64,000 bases of DNA from SURF-32 sp964648365 (GTDB taxonomy: Bacteria; Planctomycetota; Phycisphaerae; UBA1845): NCBI GenBank assembly GCA_964648365.1, contig CAZYLK010000002.1, positions 12,614 to 76,613 on the forward strand. Direction: 5' to 3'. The notes beneath the pieces are model-generated. The model worked only from the letters and a program-made list of their open reading frames with translations, made no database searches and was not told the origin of the DNA. Both the position numbers and the translations under genes were made by a program. Positions within the stretch are counted from its first letter, which is position 1. Every line of letters starts with the position of its first letter. Of the stretch, positions 62,886 to 64,000 are shown piece after piece.

Positions 62886-62958
62886 CTATGGTTGCGGCCG
62901 CTCCACCAGGACGGTGGGTAACGCGGTAACTTCCCGCGTTTCAGCCATTTACGGATAT

Positions 62959-63034
62959 TCGGGGCGACTGGATTCGAACCAGCGACCTCTTGACCCCCAG
63001 TCAAGCACTCTAAACCAGGCTGAGCTACGCCCCG
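62959..63034 (-). tRNA. tRNA-Pro (anticodon GGG)
   Basis: The minus strand folds as a full cloverleaf: acceptor CGGGGCG/CGCCCCG, D-arm GCTCAGCCTGGTTTAGAGT, anticodon stem CTTGA/TCAAG around CTGGGGG (anticodon GGG), T-arm CTGGTTCGAATCCAG and discriminator A. CCA is not encoded. It is the integration target of the element; the 3' half from the anticodon loop on is element-derived, with a T-stem that differs from the displaced copy (52244-52285) yet still pairs, so the tRNA should work. Confidence 0.95.
62982..63000. repeat. Right attachment-site core
   Basis: The 19-bp core gcgacctcttgacccccag is identical to 52267-52285 and sits within the tRNA-Pro anticodon arm and variable loop. Crossover must have occurred here, since bases on either side differ between the two copies. 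Confidence 0.85.
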
Positions 63035-63239
63035 CTCAGTATCGCCGCGGCGGGCACGAACGCCGGCGCCGGCTATTCGGAATGATACGCACTGGAACCG
63101 GCCACGCAACCCGCTGGAGCCTCGGGGCTTCGGAGACACCCGCCGGGTCCGGGGGCGGATCGGCTGCCGCTCGTGCGGCAGAGGAGCGGAGGCGTGCTCG
63201 GCCTTGGCGCGGGACGAATCGGCCGCGAAGCTGACCGCG

Positions 63240-63938
63240 ATGACGGATCATGCGACGGTCGGCAACGCGGTGGTGCTGCTGTCGGGCGGGCTGGATTCGG
63301 CGGTGACGGCCGCGATCGCCCGCGCGGCGGGTTGCCGCCTGTTCGCGCTGTCCTTCCTTTACGGCCAGCGGCACGCGATCGAGCAGGAGGCGGCACGTCG
63401 GGTGGCGACGGCGGTCGGCGTGGAACGCCACGTCGTGCAGACGATCGACTTGCGCATCTTCGGCGCGTCGGCGCTGACCGACGACATCAACGTCCCCAGG
63501 CCGGCGGCGCTGGGCGACCGGCCGGCCGGCATCCCGATCACGTACGTCCCCGCCCGCAACACCATCTTTCTGGCGTTTGCCCTCGCCTACGCGGAGACCG
63601 TCGGCGCCTCGGCCATCTACATCGGCGTCAACGCGGTGGATTACTCCGGCTACCCGGATTGTCGCCCGGAGTACATCCGCCGCTTTCAGGCAATGGCCGA
63701 TGTCGCGACGCGGGCCACGCTGGAAGGTGCCGCCATCCGGATCGTCGCGCCGCTGATCGAAATGACGAAGGGCCAGATCATCCGGCGCGGGCTCGACCTT
63801 GGCGTCGATTTCTCGCTGACGCATAGCTGCTATGACCCGGAGCCTTCGGGCCGGGCGTGCGGGCGTTGCGAGAGTTGCCTGATCCGTCTGGACGGGTTCG
63901 CGGCCGTGGGCGTGCGCGATCCGGTAGAGTATGTATGA
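63240..63938 (+). CDS. queC: 7-cyano-7-deazaguanine synthase
   Basis: The 232-residue enzyme makes preQ0 from 7-carboxy-7-deazaguanine with ATP and ammonia, a step of queuosine synthesis. It has the PP-loop [12 protein letters not shown] (about 11-22), the [11 protein letters not shown] region and the C-terminal zinc site [19 protein letters not shown] (four Cys). ATG 63240 is chosen for its match to the family's N-terminus; a TTG at 63204 is in frame. The gene lies outside the element, next to its tRNA target. Confidence 0.96.
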   Translation: MTDHATVGNAVVLLSGGLDSAVTAAIARAAGCRLFALSFLYGQRHAIEQEAARRVATAVGVERHVVQTIDLRIFGASALTDDINVPRPAALGDRPAGIPITYVPARNTIFLAFALAYAETVGASAIYIGVNAVDYSGYPDCRPEYIRRFQAMADVATRATLEGAAIRIVAPLIEMTKGQIIRRGLDLGVDFSLTHSCYDPEPSGRACGRCESCLIRLDGFAAVGVRDPVEYV

Positions 63939-64000
63939 GGAGGGAGGCACGCAACGCCGTTCAATTAATCATGGGGGTAGCGAGCGTAAGTTGTTGGCAA

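Larger units (their letters stand above)
52267..63000. mobile_element. Integrative element in tRNA-Pro, about 10.7 kb
   Basis: The element is bounded by 19-bp direct repeats (52267-52285 and 62982-63000) in the anticodon-to-T-arm part of tRNA-Pro, with a tyrosine integrase next to the intact tRNA. Genes read almost all on the minus strand and end at an intrinsic terminator (52519-52565). Contents: integrase, winged-helix-like protein, two HTH proteins, small ORF, primase-polymerase/SF3 helicase, coiled-coil membrane protein and three small proteins. No capsid, portal, large terminase, relaxase or type IV secretion gene is seen, so it is likely a satellite, an integrative plasmid or a decayed prophage. 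Confidence 0.85.

Noticed and set aside
63969..64000. A possible new start (ATG near 63973) at the right edge.
   Set aside because: Only about nine codons are visible and no ribosome binding site is at the right distance.

Overview
This GC-rich window comes from a bacterium of the PVC superphylum, most likely a planctomycete of the Phycisphaerae type; this is inferred from gene content. The signs are sigma factor/Ser-Thr kinase pairs, large secreted beta-propeller, Kelch, beta-helix and FG-GAP proteins, a dockerin-like module, a Planctomycetes/Verrucomicrobia-restricted family (30329-30904), a DUF1580-like protein, and a MoxR-DUF58-VWA operon. A run of 100 N (14328-14427) shows a draft, probably metagenome-assembled, scaffold.

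Layout. 1-5.5 kb, minus strand: a secreted protein cut by the window edge, a lipoprotein, and an ECF sigma factor coupled to a TPR Ser/Thr kinase. 5.7-11.3 kb, plus strand: three large secreted proteins and a stranded dockerin-like module. 11.4-15.4 kb: a nucleotidyltransferase-HD protein, then a BlaI-type repressor with its palindromic operator and an overlapping M56 peptidase-PDZ sensor gene. 15.4-18.8 kb, minus: two secreted propeller proteins, one interrupted by an in-frame TGA. 19.0-20.9 kb: a second sigma factor/kinase pair, the kinase carrying an anti-sigma-like zinc finger. 21.2-21.3 kb: a candidate small RNA with promoter and terminator. 21.4-34.4 kb: mainly housekeeping genes (5-formyl-THF cyclo-ligase, REC-GAF-HD-GYP regulator, LpxI, MetRS, TatA, RicT, thioredoxin, an ACT protein) plus a Kelch protein. 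35.9-50.3 kb, plus: an aerotolerance-type operon, moxR, DUF58, BatA-like, VWA, DUF4175-like and DUF4159, with overlapping starts and stops, followed by a thioredoxin-HEAT protein and a SIMPL protein. 50.4-51.8 kb: an FG-GAP protein.

The most unusual region is a 10.7 kb integrative element (about 52267-63000) inserted in the 3' half of a tRNA-Pro(GGG) gene. The intact tRNA and a tyrosine integrase lie at the right end. The displaced 3' half of the tRNA lies at the left end. Nearly all its genes read leftward: integrase, a winged-helix-like protein, two small HTH proteins, a small ORF, a primase-polymerase/SF3 helicase, a coiled-coil membrane protein and three small proteins, ending at a clear intrinsic terminator. 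It also holds an iteron-like, palindrome-rich stretch downstream of the helicase gene, and a non-coding array of about ten degenerate 50-bp tandem repeats. No capsid, portal or large terminase is visible, so a satellite or integrative plasmid is the best reading.

Three secreted proteins with unrelated N-terminal folds (pectate-lyase-like helix, beta-propeller, Kelch) end in the same 87-89 residue Cys-framed domain. I do not recognise it, and it may be a new sorting or anchoring module.
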